Positions 33,436 to 41,925 of a stretch of DNA of 64,000 nt are shown here, one piece after another; the stretch's first letter is position 1, and every line of letters begins with the position of its first letter. The stretch comes from Cryptosporangium sp044454545 (GTDB lineage Bacteria > Actinomycetota > Actinomycetes > Mycobacteriales > Cryptosporangiaceae). Made by a program: the position numbers and the translations under genes. The notes beneath the pieces were generated by a model that did not search any database, was not told the origin of the DNA, and saw nothing but the letters and a program-made list of their open reading frames with translations. The DNA is taken from assembly GCF_044454545.1 (NCBI RefSeq), contig NZ_JBITDV010000003.1:248001-312000 (forward strand). The letters run 5' to 3'.

Positions 33436-34357
33436 CCCGGAACGGCGACAGGCCCTTGTACGACGCCATGTCCTCGGGGAGCTCCCGCAGCACCCGCCCG
33501 AAGCGGGTACGCCACTCCGGCACCGTGGCGAGCTCCTCGAGCGAGCACAGGTACGTCCGGATCAGGAACAGGATCGCGCCGGAGTACCCGAGCCGGATCA
33601 GGTGCTGCACCTCGACCCGCAGGTACAGGCGCCCGGCGAGCTCGTCGCCGGTGAACCCGGCCGACGCGGCCCGAGCCGGGCCCCAGGTCTCGTAGGCCTC
33701 GGTCGACTGGTCGAGGTGGCCGTCGAGCGTCGCCGACCAGTTCGTGCGGCGGTACTCCTCGTTCGGCCGCAGCCGCATCAGGAACCGTTCGGCCCGGGAC
33801 ACCACGCCGTCGGCCCGGATCCGCGGCACCGGGCCGTGGATCTCGGAGAACGCCATCCCGACGTCGAACCCGAGCGACCAGCCGGCCGCGAACGTGACCA
33901 CGCCGGCGTCCGCCCAGAGCGCCCCTTCGCGCTGATCCAGCACCACGACGTCGTCCTGGATCTGGGAGGCGAGGAACCCGAGCGGCCCGCCCGGGAGGTC
34001 GTCACCCACCGCGAACGTGCAGTCGGCGTCCAACCGGGCGTTGCGCCAGCGGTAGCCGCGGCCCACGGTGTCCAGCCGCATCTCGTCGGAGTACGTGGAG
34101 GCGAGCTCGCGCAACATCGTCAGCAGCGCGTCCCAGCAGGCCGGAACGGCGTGCGGCAGCACGCACGAACGGCCCGGGTCCGCCTGCAGGATCCGGGCGC
34201 GCTCGGCGAGGTCGGAGCGGTAGTTCTCGTCGACGTCGAGGATCCGCGCGCCCCACTCACCGGCCTCGGTGCGGACCGGCGTCCGGGCCCGTTCCACGTT
34301 CGTGCCGTAACGGAACGTGTCGGCGCGGAACGGGAACGGGAACCCTTGGATGGACAT
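33365..34357 (-). CDS. Heme-dependent oxidative N-demethylase family protein (DUF3445)
   Basis: The 330-residue protein matches the DUF3445/HODM-alpha family: PFPFRADTFRYGTNVERAR near the start, VLPHAVPACWDALL in the middle, LDQREGALWADAGVVTFAAGWSLGFDVGMAFSEIHGPVP written here in part as its most conserved block, and RFLMRLRPNEEYRRTNWS. Family members use heme to demethylate dimethylamine-type substrates; the substrate here is not known. The ATG at 34357 overlaps the stop of the aldo-keto reductase as TGATG, so the two are translationally coupled and may work on the same substrate chain. Confidence 0.8.
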   Translation of the reverse strand: MSIQGFPFPFRADTFRYGTNVERARTPVRTEAGEWGARILDVDENYRSDLAERARILQADPGRSCVLPHAVPACWDALLTMLRELASTYSDEMRLDTVGRGYRWRNARLDADCTFAVGDDLPGGPLGFLASQIQDDVVVLDQREGALWADAGVVTFAAGWSLGFDVGMAFSEIHGPVPRIRADGVVSRAERFLMRLRPNEEYRRTNWSATLDGHLDQSTEAYETWGPARAASAGFTGDELAGRLYLRVEVQHLIRLGYSGAILFLIRTYLCSLEELATVPEWRTRFGRVLRELPEDMASYKGLSPFRATAADWLLSPGRPGAAESPAPAG

Positions 34358-35196
34358 CAGCCGGTGATGGCAGCCACTTCGGCCTGGGTCAGCTGGATGC
34401 TCGCCGCGGCCAGGTTCTCCTCGAGGTGTTCGACCGAACCGGTGCCGGGGATCGGCAGCATCTTCGGCGAGCGCGCGAGCAGCCAGGCCAGCACGATCTG
34501 CCGCGGCGCGACGCCGTGGTCGACAGCCGCCTGCTTGACGGCGCCGGTGTCGGCGCTGATCGGCGCCCACGGCAGGAAGACGAGCTCCTCCTGCTCGCAC
34601 AGGTCGACGACGGTCTCGGACGACCGGTCTTCGACGTTGTAGCGGTTCTGCACCGACACGATCGGGGTCAGGCCCTGGGCGATCGCGATCTGCGTCTCGT
34701 CGAAGTTCGAGACTCCGAGGTGCCGGATCTTGCCGGCCTTCTTCGCCTCGATGAGGACGCCGAGCGACTCCTCGATCGGGACGTTGGGGTCGGGCCGGTG
34801 GAACTGGTACAGCGGGATCTGCTCGAGCTTGAGGCGCTTGAGGCTCCCGTCGAGCGCCTTGACCAGGTGCTCGGGCGTGCCGTTCACCGGCCACTGGCCC
34901 GGCCCGGTGCGCTCGAGGCCGCCCTTGGTCGCGATGACCAGATCGTCGGCGTACGGGTACAGCGCCTCGGCGATCAGCTCTTCACTGACGTGCGGCCCGT
35001 ACGAGTCGGCCGTGTCGATGAAGTTGACGCCCAGCTCGACGGCGCGGCGCAGGACGGCCTTGGCGACCTCGCGGTCCGGCGGGTCGCCCCAGATGCCCTG
35101 GCCGGTGATGCGCATCGCGCCGAACCCGAGGCGGTTGACGGTGAGGTCGCCGCCCACGTCGATCGTTCCGGCGGCAGCGGCATTGGGCTGAGTCAT
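34357..35196 (-). CDS. Aldo/keto reductase
   Basis: The 279-residue protein (ATG at 35196 with an AAGGAG-type site upstream) is a standard AKR barrel. Catalytic-tetrad landmarks are D-TADSYG (Asp and Tyr), IATKGGLER (Lys), and LYQFHRPDPNVP (His). The C-terminal LPIPGTGSVEHLEENL binds the NADP phosphate. It resembles the YajO/DkgB-like oxidoreductases with broad substrates. It is coupled by a TGATG overlap to the N-demethylase-like gene, suggesting it reduces an aldehyde from that reaction; this link is inference. Confidence 0.9.
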   Translation of the reverse strand: MTQPNAAAAGTIDVGGDLTVNRLGFGAMRITGQGIWGDPPDREVAKAVLRRAVELGVNFIDTADSYGPHVSEELIAEALYPYADDLVIATKGGLERTGPGQWPVNGTPEHLVKALDGSLKRLKLEQIPLYQFHRPDPNVPIEESLGVLIEAKKAGKIRHLGVSNFDETQIAIAQGLTPIVSVQNRYNVEDRSSETVVDLCEQEELVFLPWAPISADTGAVKQAAVDHGVAPRQIVLAWLLARSPKMLPIPGTGSVEHLEENLAAASIQLTQAEVAAITG

Positions 35197-35275
35197 GCGG
35201 CAGGACTCCTTCGGATCGAGGACCTTCACCCAGAAACCTACGCCCGCCCGCGGAAGTTGGCCCGCGGGCCGGGAG

Positions 35276-35971
35276 CTACCAGGGAACCGTGCCGTTACGG
35301 TCCTGGAACGTACCGGTGGGGCCGTCGGGGGTGACGGTCGCGAGGGCGACGATCGCGTCGGTGCCCTCTTCGACGGTCTGCGGACCGCTGTGGTTGTTGA
35401 AATCGGTCCCGGTCCAGCCGGGGTCGACGGCGTTGATCCGGATTTCCGGCAGCGCCTTGGCGTACTGCGTGGTCAGCATCGTCAGCGCGGCCTTGGAGGA
35501 GGTGTAGAGCGGCAGCGGGAGCGTCGATTCGATCCGGCCGGGGTCGTGCGTCACCCCGAACGAGCCCAGGCCACTGCTGACGTTGACGATGACCGGCGCG
35601 GCGGACGTCTTCAGCAGGGGCAGGAACCCGTGGGTGACGCGGACGACACCGACGACGTTCGTGTCGTAGACGTGCGCCGCGTCCGCGGCCGTGAGGTCGG
35701 CGGCCGGAGCGTGGCGGCCGGGGATGCCGGCGTTGTTGATCAGCACGTCGATGTGCCCCTCGTGGGCCGCGACGTCGGCCACGGCGGCCGCGACCGACAC
35801 GTCGTCGGTGACATCGATCTGGACGAAACGGGCGCCCAGGCTGTCGGCGGCGGCGAGCCCGCGCTCCCGGTCACGGGCGCCGACCAGGACGGTGTGGCCG
35901 AGGGCGGACAGGCGGCGGGCGGTTTCGTAGCCGAGGCTCTTGTTGGCTCCGGTGATGAACGTGATCGTCAT
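35276..35971 (-). CDS. Short-chain dehydrogenase/reductase (SDR)
   Basis: The 231-residue protein is a classical SDR: the cofactor motif TGANKSLGYE at residues 7-16 (TGxxxGxG type, with L in place of G-I), DVTDD for the adenine pocket, NNAGIPG, and the catalytic Ser-Tyr-Lys (VNVSSGLGS, then YTSSK). The end NAVDPGWTGTDFNNHSG is typical. It is divergent from an MmyB-like regulator, 102 nt away. Pairs of an SDR and an MmyB-like regulator in this arrangement are common in actinomycetes, with the regulator controlling the SDR. Confidence 0.9.
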   Translation of the reverse strand: MTITFITGANKSLGYETARRLSALGHTVLVGARDRERGLAAADSLGARFVQIDVTDDVSVAAAVADVAAHEGHIDVLINNAGIPGRHAPAADLTAADAAHVYDTNVVGVVRVTHGFLPLLKTSAAPVIVNVSSGLGSFGVTHDPGRIESTLPLPLYTSSKAALTMLTTQYAKALPEIRINAVDPGWTGTDFNNHSGPQTVEEGTDAIVALATVTPDGPTGTFQDRNGTVPW

Positions 35972-36023
35972 GACTCGACCGTGCGCCTGCCCGCGGCGCG
36001 CCACCAGAGAGGCCTCGACGGTA

Positions 36024-36047
36024 GGACCAGCAGTACCAGGGTGGTCC
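36024..36047. promoter_or_regulatory. Inverted repeat in the SDR/MmyB divergent promoter
   Basis: GGACCA (36024-36029) and TGGTCC (36042-36047) form an inverted repeat with a 12-nt spacer, centred in the 102-nt gap between the SDR gene and the regulator gene. A wider pair CCCGCGGC/GCCGCGGG flanks it (35990-35997 and 36053-36060). It is the natural candidate for the MmyB-like regulator's site. Confidence 0.45.
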
Positions 36048-36073
36048 GCGCCGCCGCGGGGAATCATGGGGGC

Positions 36074-36934
36074 ATGGCATCGGACGCCCTGGGCGAAACG
36101 CTCCGGACCTGGCGGGACCGGCTCTCGCCGGCCGACGCGGGGCTGCCGGTCGCCGCCAATCGCCGGGCCGCCGGGCTGCGCCGCGAGGAGCTGGCGAGCC
36201 TGGCCGGGCTGTCGGTCGACTACGTGGTGCGCCTCGAGCAGGGGCGCGCGACGACGCCGTCCGGGCAGGTCGTGGCGGCGCTGGCGCGGGCGCTGCAGCT
36301 CGATACGTCCGAGCGGGACCATCTGTACCTGCTCGCCGGGTTGCAGCCGCCGGTTACCGGACTGATCTCGGATCACGTGCCGCCGGGAGTGCAGCGGCTG
36401 ATCACCCGGCTCGGAGAGATCCCGATCGGGGTGTTCGCGGCCGACTGGCAGCTGATCCGCTGGAGCCCGCTCTGGGCCGCGCTGATCGGTGACCCCGCCT
36501 TGGTGCCGCCGGCCGACCGGAACCTGGTTCGGGGCCGGTTCGGGCTGGTGAGGGAGAACGTGCTGGCCCGGTGGCCGGTCCGGTCGGAGCTGGGACCGGA
36601 GGTGCTCGAGCACGCGGTCGTGTCCGACCTGCGCGCGGCGGAGGCCCGGTACCCGGACGATCCCCGGGTGACCGGCCTGATCGCGGAGGCCCTGGCCGGG
36701 AGCGCGCGGTTCGCGGCGATGTGGGCGTCCGGGACGGTGGGACGGCACATCGCCGACCGCAAGACGATCGAGCACCCGGTCGTCGGCCCGGTGCTCGTCG
36801 ATTGCGACGTCCTGACCGTGCCGGGCGCCGACGTGCGCATCGTCACGTACACGGCCCCGGCCGGCTCCCCCGACGCCGAGAAGATCGAGTTCCTCCGGGT
36901 GGCCGCCCCGGCGCTCGGTCAGCGAGGGCCGTAA
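36074..36934 (+). CDS. MmyB-like helix-turn-helix regulator
   Basis: The 286-residue protein has an Xre-type helix-turn-helix at residues about 8-75 (RAAGLRREELASLAGLSVDYVVRLEQGR) followed by the MmyB-like ligand-binding domain (PPGVQRLITRLGEIPIGVFAADWQLIRWSPLW and later RYPDDPRVTGLIAEAL, with the quoted parts shortened). The second domain is a PAS-like fold thought to bind a hydrophobic or fatty-acid-like ligand. It is divergent from an SDR gene, which it probably regulates. Its last 16 nt overlap the convergent TPR-CHAT gene. Confidence 0.88.
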   Translation: MASDALGETLRTWRDRLSPADAGLPVAANRRAAGLRREELASLAGLSVDYVVRLEQGRATTPSGQVVAALARALQLDTSERDHLYLLAGLQPPVTGLISDHVPPGVQRLITRLGEIPIGVFAADWQLIRWSPLWAALIGDPALVPPADRNLVRGRFGLVRENVLARWPVRSELGPEVLEHAVVSDLRAAEARYPDDPRVTGLIAEALAGSARFAAMWASGTVGRHIADRKTIEHPVVGPVLVDCDVLTVPGADVRIVTYTAPAGSPDAEKIEFLRVAAPALGQRGP

Positions 36935-39678
36935 GCGGCGAACCAGGCCCAGTGGGCGGGGTCGGCGAACGGAGCCGGCTGCTCGGCGCGCTCGGCGACC
37001 ACGGCCAGCGCGGCGGCGTCGATCTCCGGGCGGTCGGCCGCCCAGGCGAGGAGGTCGTCGCCGGTCACGGTGCGGGCCCGGCCCTGCGCGGCGCGGACGG
37101 CCGCGTACGGGCCGGCGCCCTCGGCCAGCGCGTCGGAGAACCAGGTCGTGAGCACCGCGCCGGTCAGGGCGTCGACCGGGCGGCCACTGGCCACGACGGC
37201 GGTCGCGCCCGAGCGCAGCAGCGCGGCGATCAGCGGGGCCGGTGCCGCACCGGCCTCGCCCGGTGCGAGCAGCACGGCGGTGCCGCTCCACGGCAGCCCG
37301 GCGAGCCGGAACGGCGCCAGCCGGTCGGGACCGCCGTCCGGACCGGCGAGCAGCAGTCCGCTGCGCCGCGGACGCCGCGGGTCGGCGACGACCGGGCAGG
37401 CGAGGTGCACGAACGGCGTTCGGGCCAGCGCCCCGGCCAGCCGGTCGGCGGTGACCGCGGGCCCGCAGATCGGTGCGGTGCCGAGCGTGCGCGCGCCGTG
37501 GGCGGCCGCGGCCCGGGCGAACGGCTGGTCGCCCAGCGGGTCGGCGAACACGTACCCGGAGCCCGGAAGTACGGGGCGCGGGGCTCCGGGACCCGCGACC
37601 GTGGGGCCCGGGCCGGCCCGGAACGCCGCCGGGACCACGGGCAGCAGCGTGACGTCGCTGTCGTGGGGCGGGGGCAACGCGCCCCGGGCCACGGCGACGA
37701 CCGGCGTGCCGCTCCGCACGGCGGCCTCCACGACCGTCCGGAGCCCGCGGTCGACCGGGGTGCCGGGCGCCCACGGCTCGGGCGGACCGTCGGCCACGAC
37801 CTCGGCCACGACCGGGGCGTCGGCGGCGGCGGTGAGCGCGTACACGCCCCGGACGCCCGTGAACGCGACCACGACCGTCGCACCGACCGTCGCGCCCGGG
37901 CTGTCGCCGTCGGCGTCGGCGCGCTCCAGCAGGGCGAGGGCTTCGTCCGGCCGGCCCAGGCACAGCGCGACCTCGGCGGCGTCCGCATGAGGGGGTTCGG
38001 GAAGCCCCTCGGACGGGAACGTGCCACCGGCGCGGTCCCGGAGTTCGTCGGCGGCGGCACACGCCTCGGTGAGCAGCGCGGCCGTCGACTCGGTGACCGT
38101 ACCGTCGACGAGGTCGAGCCGTCCGAGCGTGCCACCGGCGGCCAGGCGCACCACCGGGTCGCTGCTCGATCCGAGCGCCTCCAGGCGCGCGCGCAGCTCG
38201 TCGAGGCCGCCGGACCCCTGGTCGAGGAGGAACCGCACGAGCCCGGACAGCGCCTGGGCCAGAGCCGCGTCGCCCGCGCCCTCGGCGAGGGCAGCCGCTT
38301 CCCGGTGGTAGGCCTCGGCCAGCGTGTCCGCGCCGTAGCGGGTGCAGAGCTCGGCCGCGACCCCGGCCAGTTCGGAGAGCACCGCGCCGTCGGGGCCACC
38401 GATCTCGGCGAGCGCCCGCGCCCGCGGGAGGAGTTCGAGCACCTGCAGCTCCGCCGAGCCGCCGAGCAGCCGGCTCTGCGCGACGACCGCGACCAGCTCG
38501 GTGCGGGCGTCGCCCAGCGCCGCGGCCTGGATCCGGGCGCGTTCGAGCAGCCCCCAGCCGGCCGCGTCGTCGCCGCGCTGCAGCGCGAGCCGCCCCTGCC
38601 CCGCCCACACCCTCGGCATCACGTGCGCCGCGCCCAGCGACGACCACATCACTTCGGCGAGCTGCAGCTTCGTCTGCGCCTCGCCGAGCCGGTGCTCGGC
38701 CAGCAGCACTTCGGCCTCCTCCAGCGACCGCGTCCCGACCGTCGCCGGTGCACCCACCGCGACCACCGACGCGAGCTCCGGACGCAGCCCCTGCATGGCG
38801 GCCTCCGCCGCGGCCCGGAACGCCGGGTGCGCGGTCGTCGGGAGCTGGCCCGCGGCCGCGCGCCGCTGGGTCTCGGCCTCGACGGCCCGGACCCGCGCCG
38901 CGTACCCCTCGGTGTAGTGCTTCGGGTCCGGCGGCTGGTACAGCGCCCCGGCCAGCTCGTGCGCCCGGACGAACGCCTCGGTCGCGGTCGGCGGGTCGCA
39001 GTCCCGCGCCGCGCCGGCGAGCGCCACCACCGCCGGGTACTCCTCCGACGGGGTCTCCGCCTCGCGCAGCAGCGCCGCCGCGGCCCGCAGCCGCTCGACG
39101 CCGGGTGCGCTCCGCCCCCGGCGGCACAGGTCACGCCCGAGCAGGAGGAGCATCGCGGCCCGGTCGGCCGGAGCGACGCCGGGCTGCTCGAGCGCCTCCT
39201 CGTAGTACCCGGCGGCCCGCGGGTCGTCGGTGCGGGCGAGCAGGTCGGCGTAGTTGCGCAGCACGGTCACCCGGCCCGGGCCGGGCGGCACGGTCCGGAC
39301 CAGCTGGACCGCCTGCCGGAAGTACCCGTCGGCACGCTCGAGGTCGGAAGCCGCGACCTCGACGAACGCCATGCCGCTGACCGCGGCCCCGGCCAGGTGG
39401 GGGTCGCCGAGCGCCTCGGCGACGTCGAGCGCGCGGCTGTAGTAGTTGCGGGCCACGTCCAGCCGGCCGGCCGTGCGGGCGCACTGGCCCAGCATCCGGT
39501 AGGCGAGGAACCCGTTGGTGTGCGGGCCGACCGCGGCGACCAGTGGCAACGCGCCGGCCAGCACGCGTTCCGCCTCCGCCGTGCGCCCCTGCTCGAGCAG
39601 CGTGTGTCCGCGGACGATGTGGTCGCGCAGCACGGATTCGGAGGTGACGTCAGGGCGCCGACGCTCCCTACCAAACAT
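36919..39678 (-). CDS. TPR-CHAT protein with a degenerate CHAT domain
   Basis: The 919-residue protein has TPR-like helical pairs through about residue 600 (for example AYRMLGQCARTAGRLDVARN and WAGQGRLALQRGDDAAGWGL), then a C-terminal CHAT domain (about 620-915). The CHAT fold is recognisable in SGLLLAGPDGG, LIAALLRSGATAVVASGRPV, YAAVRAAQGRA and the terminal HWAWFAAYG. The catalytic His normally found in 'HACHG' reads FVHLACPV here (Pro at about residue 762), and the catalytic Cys of 'LSAC' reads LLAPGEAG. Both active-site residues therefore seem missing, which suggests a pseudo-protease used for binding. It is divergent from an AAA+ ATPase gene. Confidence 0.75.
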   Translation of the reverse strand: MFGRERRRPDVTSESVLRDHIVRGHTLLEQGRTAEAERVLAGALPLVAAVGPHTNGFLAYRMLGQCARTAGRLDVARNYYSRALDVAEALGDPHLAGAAVSGMAFVEVAASDLERADGYFRQAVQLVRTVPPGPGRVTVLRNYADLLARTDDPRAAGYYEEALEQPGVAPADRAAMLLLLGRDLCRRGRSAPGVERLRAAAALLREAETPSEEYPAVVALAGAARDCDPPTATEAFVRAHELAGALYQPPDPKHYTEGYAARVRAVEAETQRRAAAGQLPTTAHPAFRAAAEAAMQGLRPELASVVAVGAPATVGTRSLEEAEVLLAEHRLGEAQTKLQLAEVMWSSLGAAHVMPRVWAGQGRLALQRGDDAAGWGLLERARIQAAALGDARTELVAVVAQSRLLGGSAELQVLELLPRARALAEIGGPDGAVLSELAGVAAELCTRYGADTLAEAYHREAAALAEGAGDAALAQALSGLVRFLLDQGSGGLDELRARLEALGSSSDPVVRLAAGGTLGRLDLVDGTVTESTAALLTEACAAADELRDRAGGTFPSEGLPEPPHADAAEVALCLGRPDEALALLERADADGDSPGATVGATVVVAFTGVRGVYALTAAADAPVVAEVVADGPPEPWAPGTPVDRGLRTVVEAAVRSGTPVVAVARGALPPPHDSDVTLLPVVPAAFRAGPGPTVAGPGAPRPVLPGSGYVFADPLGDQPFARAAAAHGARTLGTAPICGPAVTADRLAGALARTPFVHLACPVVADPRRPRRSGLLLAGPDGGPDRLAPFRLAGLPWSGTAVLLAPGEAGAAPAPLIAALLRSGATAVVASGRPVDALTGAVLTTWFSDALAEGAGPYAAVRAAQGRARTVTGDDLLAWAADRPEIDAAALAVVAERAEQPAPFADPAHWAWFAAYGPR

Positions 39679-39829
39679 GCCCGACCCCGATCTTCGACCA
39701 ACTCCGGCAGGGTATCGACGCCGGACAACCGGCGCGCCGCACGACGATCGATCCGCACCGGGTGCGCCGGGAGGCCGTCGCGGTCATTGTGCTCTTCGCC
39801 GAGGCCGAGGTCGCCGTCCACCTCAGCGG

Positions 39830-39853
39830 GGTCCGGCCCGGCCGGGCCGGACC
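39830..39853. promoter_or_regulatory. Perfect 24-bp palindrome between the CHAT-like and AAA+ genes
   Basis: The arm GGTCCGGCCCGG (39830-39841) is followed directly by its exact reverse complement (39842-39853). It lies 36-59 nt upstream of the AAA+ gene's GTG in a 210-nt divergent gap. It may be an operator or a cruciform; no regulator is encoded beside it. The rest of the gap shows no gene. Confidence 0.5.
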
Positions 39854-39888
39854 GGATAGGCCTTGCGGTGGCGGGGTAGCAACGAAGG

Positions 39889-41823
39889 GTGAAGCCGACT
39901 ACGCCCTTCGCACTACGGCCCGACCTGCGGACGTTCTCGCACGGCGGCTGCACGCTCACGATCGTGGACGCCGAACGTATCCTGGCCGCCGCCGACGGGC
40001 CGCGGGTGGAGTTGCTGTCCGGCGTCGCCTTTCCTCCTCCGGTCCGGTCGGTGTCGCTGTCGCTGACCCGCGAGGACGCGGAGTTCTTCCTCGACGCGAG
40101 CATTCGTACCGGCGCCGAGCCGGAGCACCGGGCCGGGCTCACCGTGCTCGGGAACGACCCGATCGGGGTCTTCCTGTCGCGGCGGGTGGAGTCGGGTGAC
40201 CCGTGGGCCACCCGTCTGGTCGACGGGGTGTCGTCGGTGCTCGCGGGCGTCTCGCGCCGCCTGGACCCGGACCGCGGCCGCCCCTCGGACCCCCGTCCGC
40301 CTGTGGCCCGGCCCGACACCGCGGCGCCCACCACCGCCCCCTCCGACGCCACGACGGCCGGACCGGCCGAGGCCGACCCCCACCCGGCCGGACCGGCCGA
40401 GGTCGGAGCAGCGCCGACGGCGGACGCGGCCGACGCCGGCGGGCGTGGCACGGGCGAGACGGACGCCCCTCCGGCCGCCGCCGCTGCCGGGCCGGCGGAT
40501 GCCGGAGGCGCCGCGACGGCGGATGCCGGGCTCGCCGCGACGGCGGATGCCGGGCCGACCGCGGACGCGGGTGCGGACGTCATCGACGGGGAGGCCGAGG
40601 TCGCGGACGCGGCCAGCGGCGTGGTCGCCAGCTCCCGGGTCGACGAGCGGACGATCGTGCTCCGCTCCACGGTGCCGGCCGCCGAGATGAGCGTGGCCCA
40701 CCTCGAGGGCTTCTGCCGCCTGGTCGTCGACGCCGTCGGTGAGGCCACCGGCCCGGACGCACTCGTCGGCCAGGTGATCACGGTCTCGGCCACGTCCGGC
40801 GGACCGGAGCGCGTCACGCTCGACCAGGTCGGCGGGCTCGACGACATCGTCGGGCAGCTGCGCGAGATCGCGGCCTCGTTCCGGCACCCGCAGGCGCTCG
40901 CGCGGTGGGGGGCCAAGCGGCCGCAGGGCGCGCTGTTCTACGGTCCGCCCGGCACCGGCAAGACGATGCTCGCCCGCGCACTCGCGAACGAGATCGGCGC
41001 CCGGTTCCGCGAGATCCGGACGACCGAGATCCTCGACAAGTGGCTCGGCTCCTCCGAGCGCAACATCAAGCAGATCTTCCGCGATGCCCGGCGCTACTCC
41101 GAACCGACCGTGATGCTGTTCGACGAGTTCGACACGATCATCGGCTACGCGAGCGAAGGTGGCGACGCCGCGAGCCAGGCGATCAACTCGGTGGCCGGCA
41201 TCTTCAAGCAGGAGATGAACACGCTGGTCGACGCGAACCCGAACGTCTTCGTCGTCGCCACGACGAACTTCCCGGAGCGCATCGACCCGTCACTGATCCG
41301 GTCGGGACGGTTCGACATCAAGCTCGCGATCCCGGCCCCGGACGCGACCGGCCGGGCGCAGATCCTGGCCAAGATGATCCGGCAGCTGATCGTGTCGCAC
41401 GAGGTGCCGGGGTTCCGGATGTTCGCCGACGACGTCGACGTCGCCGCGTGCGCCACGCTGAGCCAGGGCCTGACCGGCGCGGACCTCGCCGAAGTGCTCC
41501 GGCGGGCGCAGCTCTCGAAGGCCATGCGGGAGGCCCGCACCGGCACCCGGGCGTCGGCGATCAGCCAGGACGACCTCCGCCGCCAGATCGCCGACGTCCG
41601 GGCCCAGTCCGCGCCGAGCCGTCCCGCGCCCGGCCTCCCCACGCTCGGCCGCCTCTTCCCCAGCCCCCGCCCGGCCCCGTCGCCCCAGCCCCCGGCCTCG
41701 CCGGAGCACCCCGCCTCAGCCAAGCCCGCCGCCTCAGCCAAGCCCGCCGCCTCACCGGAATCGCCGCCGCAGGCCTCGCCGGAGGCCGGGGGCCCGACCT
41801 CACCGGGCGAGGATCTGGCATAA
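39889..41823 (+). CDS. AAA+ ATPase with a unique N-terminal domain and a disordered linker
   Basis: The 644-residue protein has an N-terminal domain (about 1-130), an Ala/Asp/Pro linker (about 140-240), a small domain (245-305), and an AAA+ module. The module begins VGGLDDIVGQLREI, with Walker A GPPGTGKT at 352-359, Walker B VMLFDEFD at about 408-415, sensor 1 VVATTNFPERID, and the arginine finger region SLIRSGRFD. This is the p97/FtsH/Vps4 type of ATPase. The C-terminal ~100 residues are Pro/Ala-rich with AKPAAS-type repeats. The GTG at 39889 is preceded by GAAGG. It is divergent from the CHAT-like gene and may act with it, by loading or unfolding a target. Confidence 0.82.
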   Translation: MKPTTPFALRPDLRTFSHGGCTLTIVDAERILAAADGPRVELLSGVAFPPPVRSVSLSLTREDAEFFLDASIRTGAEPEHRAGLTVLGNDPIGVFLSRRVESGDPWATRLVDGVSSVLAGVSRRLDPDRGRPSDPRPPVARPDTAAPTTAPSDATTAGPAEADPHPAGPAEVGAAPTADAADAGGRGTGETDAPPAAAAAGPADAGGAATADAGLAATADAGPTADAGADVIDGEAEVADAASGVVASSRVDERTIVLRSTVPAAEMSVAHLEGFCRLVVDAVGEATGPDALVGQVITVSATSGGPERVTLDQVGGLDDIVGQLREIAASFRHPQALARWGAKRPQGALFYGPPGTGKTMLARALANEIGARFREIRTTEILDKWLGSSERNIKQIFRDARRYSEPTVMLFDEFDTIIGYASEGGDAASQAINSVAGIFKQEMNTLVDANPNVFVVATTNFPERIDPSLIRSGRFDIKLAIPAPDATGRAQILAKMIRQLIVSHEVPGFRMFADDVDVAACATLSQGLTGADLAEVLRRAQLSKAMREARTGTRASAISQDDLRRQIADVRAQSAPSRPAPGLPTLGRLFPSPRPAPSPQPPASPEHPASAKPAASAKPAASPESPPQASPEAGGPTSPGEDLA

Positions 41824-41827
41824 GGCG

Positions 41828-41858
41828 GCGTGCGGGTCGTCCGGCCGCGACCGCACGC
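41828..41858. terminator. Hairpin terminator after the AAA+ gene
   Basis: GCGTGCGGGTCG (41828-41839) pairs with CGACCGCACGC (41848-41858), leaving one bulged G and an 8-nt loop. It lies 5 nt after the AAA+ stop codon and faces the convergent fusion gene, so it may serve both. Confidence 0.55.
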
Positions 41859-41925
41859 GGTCCCCGGGTCGTCGGTCGACAGCCCGCCGCAGTACCCCGG
41901 TACAGCGCGGGCCGGTGCCGGGAGC

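Noticed and set aside
36571..39879. A long forward open frame of about 1100 codons
   Set aside because: It is antisense to the TPR-CHAT gene, with low-complexity Gly/Arg/Ala sequence and no domain.
39267..40916. A reverse-strand frame across the CHAT/AAA+ gap
   Set aside because: It runs antisense to the AAA+ gene and through the divergent control region; the composition is Ala/Ser-rich without motif.
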